Source: Plenodomus lindquistii (lineage: Eukaryota; Ascomycota; Dothideomycetes; Pleosporales; Leptosphaeriaceae). From it: a stretch of DNA of 64,000 nucleotides. Shown here one piece after another: positions 31,166 to 43,681 of this stretch; the first letter of the stretch is position 1, and every line of letters begins with the position of its first letter. The stretch spans positions 3,038,001 to 3,102,000 of the forward strand of contig JANUWI010000003.1 in assembly GCA_025504975.1 (NCBI GenBank), written 5' to 3'. Under the pieces are notes generated by a model. It ran no database searches. It was given only the letters and a program-made list of their open reading frames with translations, and had not been told where the DNA came from. The position numbers and the translations under genes are program-made.

Positions 31166-34100
31166 ATGTTGAAAGGTAATGCGAGCCCGTCTCCCCCATA
31201 CACGACCTTGCCCCGCTAATTGACCGCCCAGGCGCCTTTTCTGGCGATGGCGATGCATCGCCCGACCTGTGCCCGCACGACGACCAGATCCCCAGCTCCG
31301 AGGACGACATCAGTGTTACTTCGTCCGAGCCCGAGGCTGGCAGCAGCCTTGCACGAGGCGACCATGGTGCGACCACGGCAGTCCAGAACACGACTGGTAC
31401 CAGCGTCGAAGAGGACGGCGATGGCATGCTACCCCGCGACAAGCAGCGCCGCACCGCCTTCTACGACTACACGGCCGAGAAGCAAATGAGCCACACAGAA
31501 GCCAAGCAGTTCTACCAGCGTCACCAGCTCGAGACGCAGTATGGGGGCTCGCAAGCAGGCGACACATACAGCCCAGCCATGCGGGCCAAGACGTTCCCCA
31601 CCACCATGCCCACCGACGGCCTCGACTTCCTGGGCAGAGCCGACAGCATTCGCTCGCGCAAGAGCAATGTCAGTCTCGCCAACCAGGGCCATCCATCGAC
31701 TCTTCCCGTTGCCGTGTCACACGCAGACGCGTCACAGGAACCCACATCATACGCCGCCAACGTCCATGGAAGCCACGACCAACTCGATCCACAACATCCT
31801 GACCTTCCCCACGAACCAAAACCCTTACTTTCCGCAGAAGGCATACACGGCGCTGGTGCCGGCATAGGAGTGGGTTCTGGAGCAGGAGGCTTTGCCATGT
31901 CCGACTCCAACGTCACAGCTGAGCTCAGCGCCATCTACACCAACGTGCAAAAGGTGCTAGATCTACGCCACAAGTACATTCGCCTGTCACTGCAACGTAA
32001 TTTCGACAACCCCAAGGATGAGCCAGGCTGGCGCATCTATCCACCTCATCCAGAGCCAGTGTGGAATGACTCCTCCAAGGAGCGTCGCAATGCATCTAGC
32101 AGTCTGCAGAGCAGTACGATCCTTGAGCCTACAGAGCCACCGAAACAACCGCGAAAAATGGGTACAAACATCGGAGAAGACTTCTACCTGGATGACTTAC
32201 TGCCAGTGCCTGGTCCGGGAGAGATGTCGTTTCGCTTGGATGACAGTGGTGTGTTTCAGGTGTACGAGACCACAAAGTCTGCTGAGCTCGATCAGCCCAT
32301 CATAGCGATCCCGACTCTGCGCGAGTTCTACATTGATCTCGACTCCATTCTCGAGATTTCTTCCGACGGCCCCAGTAAGAGCTTTGCATTCCGTCGCTTG
32401 CAATATCTAGAGGGCAAATTCAACTTATATTACCTCTTGAACGAATACCAAGAGATAGCCGACAGCAAAAAGGTGCCCCACAGGGATTTCTACAATGTGA
32501 GAAAAGTCGACACTCACGTACACCACTCGGCCTGCATGAACCAGAAGCATTTGCTGCGCTTCATCAAGTCGAAAATGAAGAAGTCACCTGATGAAGTTGT
32601 CTTGTTCCGTGACGGCAAACACTTGACTCTCAAGGAAGTTTTTGAGTCCATCAACTTGACGGCTTACGATCTCAGTATTGACACTTTGGACATGCATGTA
32701 TGTGGACCGCCCGTAATCATGCGAGTTTTGCTGATAGAATAGGCACACACCGACTCGTTCCATCGCTTTGACAAGTTCAATCTCAAGTATAACCCAATTG
32801 GAGAATCACGTCTGCGTACCATTTTCCTCAAGACCGACAACTTCATCAAGGGACGTTATCTTGCCGAGATCACGAAGGAGGTCATCTCCGATCTCGAATC
32901 AAGCAAGTACCAGTTCGTTGAGTGGCGCATATCGATATACGGTCGCGATATTGATGAGTGGGACAAGCTTGCTGCTTGGGTCATTGACAATAAGCTCTTT
33001 TCGCCCAATGTCCGCTGGCTTGTACAAGTGCCTCGTCTATTCGACGTGTATAAGGCGACTGGACTGATGGACAACTTTCAACAAGTCATTGTGAACATCT
33101 TCCAGCCGTTGTTTGAGGTTACAAAGGATCCCACGAGTCATCCAAAGCTGCACATCTTCCTACAGCGAGTTATTGGCTTCGATAGTGTTGATGATGAGAG
33201 CAAAATTGAGAGGCGGGTGTACAAGAAGTTCCCCTTCCCCAAAGAATGGTGCACAAAGCAGAATCCGCCCTACAGCTACTGGATGTACTACCTCTTTGCA
33301 AACATGGCGTCTCTCAATGTTTGGAGGAAGCAGCGCGGCTTCAACACATTCCTGCTTCGGCCGCACTGTGGTGAAGCTGGAGACACGGACCATCTAGCTG
33401 CTGCAGTTCTCTGCTGCCACAGCATCAGCCACGGTCTGCTGCTTCGTAAAGTACCGCTCTTGCAGTACATCTTCTACCTTGAACAGATTGGTGTTGCCAT
33501 GTCACCCCTCAGCAACAACGCGTTGTTTCTGGCGTACGAACGCAATCCATTCTTGAGCTACTTCCGTCGTGGTCTCAATGTTTCGCTGTCAACTGACGAT
33601 CCTCTTCAATTCGCTTTCACCAAAGAGCCCCTCATTGAGGAATACTCAGTTGCGGCCCAGATTTACAAGCTAAGCGCAGTAGACATGTGCGAGCTTGCCA
33701 AACACTCTGTCGAGCAAAGCGGTTTCGAACACATTGTGAAACAGAAATGGCTGGGTGCCAACTACCATCTCCCAGGCGTATCTGGTAACGACATGGCAAG
33801 GTCCAACGTACCCAGCGTCCGCGAGGCGTTCCGACACGAGACCCTGAATCAAGAACTCCAGATGTACGTTCATCAAACCCCACCTCTGAACAACATACAT
33901 ACTAACCCCACCCAGGATTGACCGCTACACCCGCGCCGCCCAAACCAGCGGCAACAACCTCACACACTCGAACCTCCAACCCTCTCAAGACGTGCCCCAA
34001 ACTCCCAAATCTCTCCACGACATGCCCGGCTCCTCAAACCAATCCATGCACGCACATCCCTCATCAACAACCCTCGATCAACAACACCACTACTCACACC

Positions 34101-34570
34101 ACTTCTCCACCCTCCCACCAGCAGCAACCAGCACCCCCATGTTCCCCGCCCAACAAGCCCGTCTCCACCCCTCGGCTTCAACACCAGATGTAACAGCCCT
34201 ACCACCGCACCAACCCGGTTCGCCAATCAGCACAAACGATGGCGCAAACTTTGACCGTCCGCGTCGTGCGTCGACTCTGACAGTCCAGCCAAATTCTACA
34301 TATACGCCCCCGCAGCCTCCGCAGAGTCCCTCGTACGCTGCCGCCGGTGGTGGTGAAGAGCAGCAGGCGGGCTTGACGCGCACGACGAGCAGTGCGACGT
34401 TGGATGGGGAGCCGAAAATCTTCCCGGGTGTCGTGAGTAGGAGTAGGAGGAGGAGCAGTTTGAGGAAGAGTCAGACTGAGGATGGAGGAGGCGAAGGGAA
34501 TGTAAAGTCTGGCGGGTTCAGACAGGCGGGGAGTGTGGTTGAGGAAAAGGATAGTGATGATGAGGAGTGA
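31166..34570 (+). CDS. AMD1: AMP deaminase
   Basis: Hydrolyses AMP to IMP and ammonia in the purine nucleotide cycle. Exons 31166-31175, 31232-32697, 32743-33863 and 33916-34570 give 1083 residues. The first exon is ten bases (MLK and part of Gly); the acceptor at 31231 has a CTAAT-type branch point. A regulatory N-terminus of about 280 residues (Ser/Asp-rich, then RRTAFYDYTAEKQMSHTEAK) precedes the deaminase domain. Zinc and substrate residues are visible at KVDTHVHHSACMN near residue 430, at the junction MH|AHTDSFHRFDKFN, at FNTFLLRPHCGEAGDTDH and at SLSTDDPLQFAFTKEPLIEEY near 774. Introns 2 and 3 are 45 and 52 nt. The last exon adds over 200 residues of Gln/Pro/Ser-rich sequence after the catalytic core, ending EEKDSDDEE; this tail is not part of the enzyme fold. 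Confidence 0.95.
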
Positions 34571-35540
34571 TGGCGTGTGTGAGTGGGTACAGACAGGGTG
34601 GGTAGGGTAAAGGTTCAACGTGGGTTGGCGTTGGTCATGGAAGTCATCAACTGGCTCTTTTACCTCTGCATCACAATACCAATTAACGGATCTGCCTGGT
34701 ACAAGGAGCACGCACGCGATGGGTATCGTTTTTCAAGGTTCTGGCTGTAACATGGTTGCGGTATTGTCAAAGCAGTATACTACATGTAAACATAATCTAC
34801 CATGACACCACATCCTACTACTGACATAGTGACTGCTACATTGTGCAAATAAAGAGGAGACGCGGCCTGCTTACCTGCCTGCCCTCACACGAAACCGAAA
34901 TCTTGAGACAGTGTCTCTACCTACATAATATCAAGACTGTCATGGCGAGCGACTTCAGCGACAAATCCCCGAGAACGTCAATAAGCCTTTGTTACCGTTC
35001 TATCATACGCAGCATACTGTGTAAGAGTACCAAGAAACTTTTCCCGTGAACCTTGCCCCCCCGTCTCCCATTTTTTGAATCATGGGTATATAAAACTCCT
35101 GATAGCGCCGGTATGTCTCCAGAACTTTTTTATGCAGGTGTCGGTTGGATGAAGACGAATTGATAAGAATCAGGGGTCCAATGCGCCCTTACTGCAGATC
35201 TGGTTCTGAAGATAACACAGTGAAAAGAAAACCGTGGGTGTAACCGATCGTCACGCGGTGACAGCGCCGAAGTCGGTCGTGTGACTGTGCGATGATGTAA
35301 AATGGCAGATAAAATGGTCTCAATGCTTGAGAAAATATTGCTTTGACGCAGAAGAAGATGACCTCAAGAGCACCCTTGAATGGAGCGGGGATGGTGGCTC
35401 AGAAGCAAGGATAATGTTTCCACCTTTTCTCCCATAAAAGGGTAGGGCGACACGCTAGATTGAAAAAGGTGCAAAAGACTGCTGGTTTTAGGTCCTGTCC
35501 ATGGGATTAATGGACCAAGAATAGAGGACGACCGAATGCT
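34571..35540. other. Convergent 3' region
   Basis: 970 bases between AMP deaminase and the bHLH gene, which converge. AT-rich with no gene seen. Confidence 0.5.
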
Positions 35541-35645
35541 TCAGCGATGTGGATGTTCGTACGGTCGAACCCCCCCAAACTCGACGCCTTGCATGGCTGA
35601 AGGGGCAGTTGAACCCCAGTGAGCTGTTTGTGGTGGGGGCGGTGC

Positions 35646-35695
<50 letters not shown>

Positions 35696-37224
35696 GCTGC
35701 TGCTGCAACGGCGGGAGGATGTTGTTGGTGGAGGTAGGTGCTGTAGCGTGTTGCTGTGCCAATGCCGCGGTATTGGCCCCATACACATGTGGGCCGGCGG
35801 GGTCAGCGCGACGTAAAGCAGTCCATACAGCATTCAGTTCGTTGCGCAAGTCGTTGTTCTCTTGTCGGGCTTGGCGAGCATAATCGGCCTGGGCACGCAA
35901 GCTCTCGACTTCCCTATGAGCCCGTGTGTGCGAAGCGCTGAGGCTTTTGATGTACTCGATGGCTTGAGGATGTTAGTTCTCGGAGTTGTCGTATTTTAGC
36001 GACTGACTTACACTTGGTCAAAACCTCCCATTTGCTGGATTTACTGCCTGGAGAGTTGGGGAGGATGTTGTTCAGCTCGTCAAACAGGTTCTTCATCTCA
36101 CTTCTCCGCTTCCTCTCCGCCATCTTGTGACTTATGCGAAGCTCTGGTGTCCGACTGTAGTTGCCACCACCAGGTACTAGCCCAGCACCATGATCCATGC
36201 TATGAAGGCTGGTCACGCTGCGGTGCTGCATTGAATGATGATGCGTACTCTGAATATCTATGTCTGGTTAGCAGGGGTGGGTACGATAAGGATAGGGATG
36301 CGTGCCGTCATCTAATCGCTGTTGACCTAAGGGAAGCTTGGAGTCCGTGGTGAATATACTGCTGTTGACGGACGTGGCAAAGCTGTTCTGACGCGACGGA
36401 ACAGTGGAACGTTCTACACTGGACTCACCACTACTAGAAGCTCGTCTCTCCTCTGGTGGTTCAAATTCGGCCGGAAAAGCCCATGCATAACCCTTTGTTG
36501 GGGCAGCAGCCATAGGATCCGGCATCCCTGAGACGCTTCGCGGATTGGGATTGATGACAGGAGCTCGTCGCGGTGGGTGGTTTGCTCGCGTACTGCTTCG
36601 AGACATTGGTGACAGCGGAGAGGCGCCATTAGGTCGCGTCTCGGCGCTCGTAATGCCGCGCTGGTGCTGTAGATTGGAAACAAGCGACACTCGGGATGCA
36701 TTCTGGCTCTCGTAGGGGGATGCAGGACTGATGGCAAGGTGGGTCATGCCGGCGTGCATGCGACTGTCTACACTACTACGTCGGGAATCAACTACGGAGC
36801 CAGCCTCGTAGCTGAGGCGGTTGTCGAAGCCTTGGTTTAGCGAGGGGAGAGCATTCGGCTGGTGCTGCGATGATTGGGAAAGTCCAGAGGGGTACCTGGC
36901 CGAAGACGGAGTATCTGGAATACAGCCACGAGACGGCGAGTCATCGGAAGGATTCAGCAGTGTCTGTACCTGCAGGCCCATGGTTTGAGAAACGTTGGAT
37001 GAATCTGGAGCACTGGTCAGACTGTTCGACACGCCCGTCTACGAGACACGTGCAAGTGACAGACGCTAGGGGCACTCACGTTTACTTTGAGAAATGGACC
37101 AATTGCCCGAGTCGCGGACTTCACGAGCCTCGGAGTACTGTCTGAGGTGGTTGGGGCTTTGCTCGGCAGGCGACAGGCTGTTTGTCAACGAAGTTATCGG
37201 GGGCAGCGCCTGACCTTGAGACAT
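35541..37224 (-). CDS. bHLH transcription factor with polyglutamine C-terminus, 496 aa
   Basis: Nuclear regulator of the basic helix-loop-helix class. Exons 37080-37224, 36327-37004, 36012-36257 and 35541-35962 sum to 497 codons with stop. Start MSQGQALPPITSLTNSLSP at 37224. A long Ser/Pro/Asn-rich region follows. The bHLH is split over exons 3 and 4: ISHKMAERKRRSEMKNLFDE gives the basic region (His, Glu and Arg for E-box contact) and helix 1, SPGSKSSKWEVLTK the loop and start of helix 2, then SIEYIKSLSASHTRAHREVE continuing into a leucine/coiled-coil helix. The C-terminus holds 20 consecutive Gln (17 CAA plus 3 CAG codons) then APPPPQ. The exon 2/3 boundary is the weak point: I use a GTCAAC donor at 36326 because the stronger-looking GTACCC donor would leave a 27-nt intron. 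Specific target genes cannot be inferred. Confidence 0.83.
35646..35705 (+). repeat. Trinucleotide repeat (TTG)17(CTG)3
   Basis: Seventeen TTG units then three CTG units, coding glutamine on the minus strand in the bHLH gene. Seventeen identical CAA codons make length change by slippage likely. Confidence 0.95.
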
Positions 37225-39726
37225 GCTGGCGGGCGGCGGGGGCGGCCGTTGTTGATGAGTGATGCTGGGTGCGGGAGTAGCGTGGAATTGCCTTGCACGA
37301 CGTATAGCGGAAAATTAGGAGAGAGCGAGGGGCAGTCCGGTAGCGAGGTGTGGATGGGTGATGCAGAGGGCGTCGGGGGAATAGAGAAGAAAGAGAGGCT
37401 GGCCAATGACGTGCCGGCAAGACGACGACCGAGGGAGCTGGAATGATGGCCCAGGGTGACTCGGCGGAAACGGGTATCGAGGTCAGAATGGAGGCAGCAG
37501 GCAAGTTTGCAGTATAGTTGAAAAGAGGGCGCAAAAGATGGTGGAGGGGTGAGTGTGGGGGTGGTGGAGAGAGAGGGAGTGGGAGAGGGAGAGGGAGTGG
37601 CAGCAGTGGCCGGCGTGGTGGGCGTGCAGAGGATGATGTCGCGGGCCAGCAGCCAGGATGCGTGGATTGGATTGCTCTCCTTCCCCAGCGAGCAGGGCCG
37701 TGGATCAGTGGGCGGGGTGGGGCAGGCACGATTGCGCGCCAAGGCTGCGTTGGATGTTTACGGCAGGCGCGATGTGCTGCAATGCGTGCAAGTTGCCCAG
37801 AGGCTGGCAATGACGGTGGGCACCCAGGCTGGAGCGACTTGTTTGGGGACGCCGGCCTGCACCTGTGGCCCGTCGTGGACGGCGCTGCAGCAGACAAAGA
37901 CGGCGACACTGGCCGGGGCGTCTCTGCGAATCCTCGAGCGGGCGGGATATCGAGTCAATGCGCCCGGGAGCTGCTGTTGAGTGGCGCCTCGCGGTGGTAC
38001 ACGGCGAGCGAGAAGTGAGACTGGGGTGACAAGCCTGGGATGCGCTGAAAAGAGGCTCACGTGTTCAGCCAGCAACAACGGGGCAGGAAGTGCAAAGAAA
38101 AAGGGCAAGCTGGACTGGGCGCAGCGGCGACAGAGGTCAAGTTCTGGCTGGGGGGGGAGCAGCGCGCGAGGGCAGGCCGGCAGGTAGATGGTGGTGGTGG
38201 TGTCGCAGGCGGATGAATGAGTTCGTGCCTTGCATAGACAGCCCCAGGCGCCGCGTCAAAGGTTCGAAGGGCAAGGGCGCCGCGGGGGATGGTACGGCAC
38301 TAGGCTACGGCAGCGCAGCCAGTCGGCGGCCTCGACGTCAGAGGTTGTGCAACGAGGGTTTGCTGGCGGACCTTGCAGCGCACGACTGACTGTCACTGGC
38401 AAGACCAAGACCAAGACCAAGACGGTGGACGGTGGACGGTCGTCGGTGAGGCGGCCAGCACGAGACATGTGAGAGGGAACCGCAAGGGCGTCTGGCGTGG
38501 CGGCACGGGGCTAATCGACGCCCAAGTGCATGCCCAGCCGGCAGAGCCAGTCAGCAGCACGTGGAAAAGGTACGCTTCGTCATGGTAGTGCCCAGGCGGC
38601 GGTTAGCTGCCACCAGAGCCCGCCCTGGCTTCTGCCCGCAAAGGCTCGTCGTGTGCCGTCGTGTGCCGTCGTGTGCCCTCGGTGCGCCTGACCCTCATGT
38701 GTGCGCCCTGCCTGCATTTCAACACTGCACAGGTGCGAGGCTTCGTCGTGGGGCCCGTCATGCGTCGTCGTCGCTCTCAACAACCCGACCCATGGTGCTA
38801 GCCCCTAACCTTGTCCGTCGGCAGCCTGTACAGCCCACGAGGCAGCTCTACGCTACCCGAGTCCATACCCAACCGGAGTCGTTGCCGAGCACAAGCAAAA
38901 AGGCCAGCCCGCGACGATCTCTTCGCATGTGACTTGCACGTTACATGGCACATCCGCTTCAATTCCAACTTCACGCACTCAGTCCACACCACAATCACGA
39001 GCAAGAATACAATGTCACCCGTACACTTCATGATGCAACGTACCAGTACATGGCTGACTGATGTCTTCGGCTTGCAGCTTGCGTGGATGCCGCCTTGGGC
39101 AGTTGCACGACATCACTCTGGCTTACACTAGTGTTCCTTGAGACGGCAGCTTGAGCGAGACCCCTCCTAATGGCAATCGACGGCTCCGTGCTGGACAACA
39201 AGGGAACACTGAGGTACGATATCGTCGACTCCGACTTCGCTTTGTTCAACTGACCAGTAATTCGCCTACTTTTCCCCGCCATGATTGGCCGCCAGAAGAT
39301 CGAGAGTGTGTATCACCACTCACTGGCAAGTCAATATATAGAGTCCGTGGTTTGAGACAAAGGGGACGGGGCCTCATAACCGGATAACATAGTCGCACAA
39401 ATCAACGATCCAGGCTTACCCGTCGTCCCAATCTTCCATGACTTGCCATTCTTACATCAAGTCGGGCAATCCTTACACTTTACAGGCCGGCTATATACCT
39501 GAATTAGCACCACTGTCAACTGTCATTACTCCGGCTGGATTGAATGCCATCTCCACACCACATGGCGCGCTGCCATTGCCACGAAACGCCGTACCTTGCA
39601 CCTACATCGTGCAACCACATGCACACACCCAACAACCAGGTTCTGAATGTAACGGTCTTGTGCTAGGTGCCAATGCATGCTTTGTACCTGTGTGCTTTGA
39701 GCAACGTAGGCTCACGAACCGCGGTG

Positions 39727-39753
39727 TACACACACACACACACACACACACAC
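39727..39753. repeat. (CA)n microsatellite
   Basis: Uninterrupted CA dinucleotide tract of about 13 units in noncoding sequence. Confidence 0.9.
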
Positions 39754-40680
39754 ATACTACCACCCACTCACTGGCGCGCCCTCGGCCGATTCCCCCAATA
39801 TCCAGCGTTCCAGATCCTGCATACCTAGTTTCACTGCCCGTCCATCGTGAACAGCGTGATCATCGTACACCAGCTCTGCTGAAGTATGTAGGCTACTAGC
39901 ACATCCCACGACATCAGCGACCAGTAAGAGATACATCGTCTTGCCCATGCACAGAACCTGCCGTACGCACAGCAACTGCAGCGCCATTCCCCATGGGGCC
40001 GTCATTATACGGTCATTTCTTACTGCGACCCTGCACATCAATGCATACTAAGTGGATCCAAGCCATTAATCCAGCGTGTCCACGTTATCAGCACATCCAC
40101 ATATACATCAACTTCATCCAAGACACTCTTCCCCCCTCCCCCAAAGAAGACCATCCTGTACCCCGACGCGTCAACCTGTTACATACAGCGTCTGTGTTGC
40201 CTCGTAGCCGCTGATAGGCAAGATCTTGTTTGGGAGCGATTAGGGTAGTACTACGACCATGCTAACCCGGGTTGAGCGTTACACCCATGTTTTGATAGAC
40301 AGGGGATGCTAGTACACACGTATTTGAACGGACGTGCTGAAGGGGATTGCTGCGAGGTGATGGCAAGTCGTCGTAAGTAGTAGGCAACAGCTCATCCGCT
40401 TTCATCAGTCAACAGCGTGATGATGATGACACAGTGTGTGTGTGTGTAGTCTATCAGCGTAAAGTCTCATCGGTCATACCATACCATACCATATCATACA
40501 AAGCCATGTATGCCTGCCTACCTGTCTGCCTACGAGGCCCCACATATGCAGTGCCCCAGCGTAATCGCAATCAAGTGTACTCTGTACAACAATCCCATGT
40601 TTCGGGGAAATAAAGAAGAAGCAGATACCCCATGCTGCAAGTCCACAATCTAGACTGACTGCGCAGTCGTACACGTCTAT

Positions 40681-40708
40681 CCCCCCCCCCCCCCCCCCTT
40701 TTTTTTTT
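40681..40708. repeat. Homopolymer pair C18-T10
   Basis: Eighteen C followed directly by ten T, in noncoding sequence. Exact lengths may be affected by sequencing error. Confidence 0.9.
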
Positions 40709-41461
40709 GTTATCTCGACGGATGGGTACTGTAGTACGAAAGGAAAGATTGCGAGAGATGGATGTGGTTGTTGGTGTTGGTGTTGGTGTGGGGTTCTTGG
40801 TACAATGGAGTGGGGGGTTGTTTGTTTGCTGGATGGATGGATGTGTGGGGAATGAAATAGAATAAAAGGATTTAGGTTTAATCAGTGGTGATTTTGAATT
40901 CTGCAGAAACACGTGGGGGTTGTTTGTGGAAAGGAAAGGGTGAGTGAGGCGAGGCTGGCTGGTTGGCTGGTTAGAGGTGATGCGCATGCATGTGTGCGGT
41001 GGTGTGGTGTGAATCTGCGATGTGTGTAAATAGATATATCAGCATGAATCACTGCCTGACTGGAGCTACATATTTTTTTTTGATGTTCCTACGGAAAAAA
41101 AGGGTTGGGAGTATGATATGATATGAGATTGTCAACGCAGCGCTTCAGGTGGCTATTGAGCTTTCTGTTGCAACCAAAGCACTGAGAGTCTTAAACACCT
41201 ACCAACCAACCATACTTTCTACCTACTGTGCATGCAGCTATACGGGTATGCTCTACATCATAGTCATAGTACGCGCGGCGGTGGAAGTTTGCGAATCGAT
41301 GCAGTAGATCTTCTGGGTATGTGGTGATATACTGTATCTCCAATAGACCTTGAGTGGATAGGGCATGCATGTAGTAATTGTAGATCCGAATGTATGTGTC
41401 AAGGAAAGGACAGAGGAACAATTCTATCATTGCAATTGAGGATATAAAAACACGCCTCACT

Positions 41462-43188
41462 TCATAGCTCATCTTTATACACTTCCTCACTGCCATCTTG
41501 CACCTCTTCCTCGTCCTCATACTCCGCCTGCCCATCGTCGTCCCGTGCATCGCCATCCTTCCCCTGCGACTTACCCATCCCACCATTCTTCTCATCATCT
41601 TTCATCGTCTCAGACTTCTTCTTCGTCTCCTTCTCATCGTCATCGTCCGCCTCAATGATGCCCCTGAATTCTCGTCCCCTTGGGGTATCAATGAGATCCA
41701 ATCTCCACCCTTTGCCCGCCGCCCACTTGCCCAAGTCGCGCTTCAGCTTTTCCACGTCTTTCGGGTCCGCAATATTCAGCTTCTTCATTTCCTCCTTGGA
41801 GATTTGCTTGCCTGTACTGGTGGCGATGGTGGCAATGTAGGTTTCTTTTCCGCCGCCTACGACGACGCTTTTCTCAATGACTTTGCCTTCGCTGCCGACG
41901 AGGGACTGCGCGCCGACTTCGATGCCGCCGATGATTGGGCCGCGTTTCGTGGTGCCTTCTAGACCCTCCGTCACATCACGGAGGGGGTTGGAGTTTGCCA
42001 GGTCGGGCTCGGGGACTGCGGGCTCGGCCTGTGCAGCGGTCTCGGATTCTATCCTTGCAGCTGTCCAGGAATCAAATTGAGAGTCGGGAATCACGGGGTG
42101 GCAGGAGATGGGATGTGCAGAGTTCTCTTGGGGTGGTTGAAAGGCGGCGTCTCGGCAGAGACGGGGAGTGTCGATGATCATGAGGTAGGAGCAGGTGCTT
42201 GTCTCCTTGATCATGGCAATACGGTCTGCGGACTGGGGGTTGCAGTGGAACTGAACAGGCTTGTTAGTCAACGTGAAGAGTTATAGAGCATGCTGGGAGC
42301 CTACCTGAATGTCTATCTTGCGTGGCTTGCCTGTCAGATCGCATTCGGTGCCTCCAGACAATCGCTGCACCATGTATCTGCTTCCTCCTTTCGTCTCCAG
42401 GCGCGGCACTTCCAGGCCCCTGTCCTCTTGGTGGTTGCCCTCATCGTCAAAAGCCTCCTTGCTGCCCTGCTCGTTGCCCAACGTCTTCGGTGCGTCCGAC
42501 TTGTTGCCCTTTTCCGCTTTCGGATACCTGCCCAGGATGTAGCTGTGTACGCTCGTGTCTTCGACAGGCGGGTAGATGGGCACCCCACGGCTGGGCGGCA
42601 ATTGGTGGAACTGCTTGACTTGGTCCGTGTAGCAGAAGCTGTAGCTCCACCAGCCGCTGATGTAGTAAATGCAGTTTCCGCGCATGCCCTCGAGCAGCTG
42701 CCACCCACGGTCGGCCGCGCGCACCAGCTCCTTCTCCTCTTCGGCCTTTGCCTCCTCGGCCGACGTGGTGCTGTTCTGCGCCGGCTGGGGGGCGATGACA
42801 GGGACGCTGCAGAGGAAGCGCTGGCCTTGCAGCACAACGGCTTCGTATGTCTGGTCGAGCACCTCGTCGACGGGTGGGCTGTTTGCGTGCGAGGGCGCGC
42901 GCTTGGTCAGCTCTTGGGTGGCCTGCGCGCCGGGCGTAGTGGCGCTGGATATGGGCGAGGAGCCCCGCGAGAGCAGCGACGTCGCATCGTGCTCGGAGAC
43001 GAAAGTGTCTGGCCACACGACTTCGTACTGGAGCGCAGTGTTAGCCGTGGCGTGGGGACTGCGGGCGCGGCCACAAGTGCCTCGCAACTCACCTGGGGAA
43101 ACGCGAGCAAGTCGTCAAAGACGCTGAATGCATGCTGGCTTGCAAGCGCAATGCGCAGAACAGCGGGGAGCGCCCAAAAGTGCCTCAT
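41462..43188 (-). CDS. YOS9: ER lectin of the OS-9/Yos9 family
   Basis: Recognises trimmed mannose glycans on misfolded glycoproteins and delivers them to the Hrd1 complex for ER-associated degradation. Exons 43093-43188, 42305-43027 and 41462-42250 give 535 residues. Signal peptide MRHFWALPAVLRIALASQHA. The conserved lead-in VWPDTFVSEHDA is followed by the MRH domain, about residues 150-310. This has GNCIYYISGWWSYSFCY (WW and Gln/Tyr sugar-contact region), RYMVQRLSGGTECDLTG and, over the last junction, IQFHCNPQ then STCSYLMIIDTPRLC. The cysteines of the MRH fold are all there. An acidic, Lys-rich C-terminal region ends in YKDEL, an ER-retrieval signal, consistent with a luminal protein. The last exon also holds a conserved KKLNIADPKDVEKLKRDLGK block. 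Confidence 0.94.
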
Positions 43189-43681
43189 AGCGAGCGAGCA
43201 ATCACATTGACGTCTATCTAGCAGTCATCTGGCTTCCGTCTCTGGAGCATGCAGGCCGAGGACCCTGTTTCGAGCCACATGTCACTTCCTGACCATACCT
43301 GGCGCTAGGCCCAAAGAGGCCTTGCACATGCATCACCTCTAGATCACACGTAGCAGCCCTACATCTCACTTCTGCATGTCTTCCTACTAGGGGTATCGTG
43401 TTCTGGTCTTCTAATTATTCCTGTCAAGACTACAATGTTGCGGGGAAAATGTCCGTCTGTATAATACTGCTATCTGCAACTGAATGAATACTTCTACCGT
43501 CGATGCGCCGTGAAACTGCCCACTTATGTTCTGGATATGAGGACCAACGCCGTCGAAAATGCAATGCCAACTGCGAAATATGATAAAAAAAGCCATTGCC
43601 AACGCCCGCTAATGTGTCAGAAGTATTCCCTACCACAACAGCGTTCTCCCCTACCCCTCAGCTTTGTCGTTGATATCACCT
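43189..43681. other. Intergenic
   Basis: Promoter of YOS9 and 3' end of the downstream-lying minus-strand kinase gene. Nothing else is recognised. Confidence 0.5.

Larger units (their letters stand above)
37225..41461. other. 4.2-kb region without supported gene
   Basis: Upstream of the bHLH gene and downstream of YOS9. The first 1.7 kb is GC-rich with long overlapping frames on both strands (for example 37121-37909 minus and 37518-38018 plus) that lack recognisable domains. From about 39400 on it is poorer in GC and carries several simple repeats. A three-copy 10-mer (CGTCGTGTGC) lies near 38647-38677. It may hold a long promoter or a noncoding transcript. Confidence 0.45.

Noticed and set aside
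37121..37909. 262-codon minus-strand frame overlapping the bHLH first exon
   Set aside because: Pro/Ser/Arg low complexity, a different frame from the supported bHLH exon, and competing long frames on the other strand in the same GC-rich stretch.
42290..43210. 306-codon plus-strand frame antisense to YOS9
   Set aside because: It lies opposite a fully supported MRH-domain protein with matching splice phase; the frame is a shadow of GC-rich codons and has no recognisable features.
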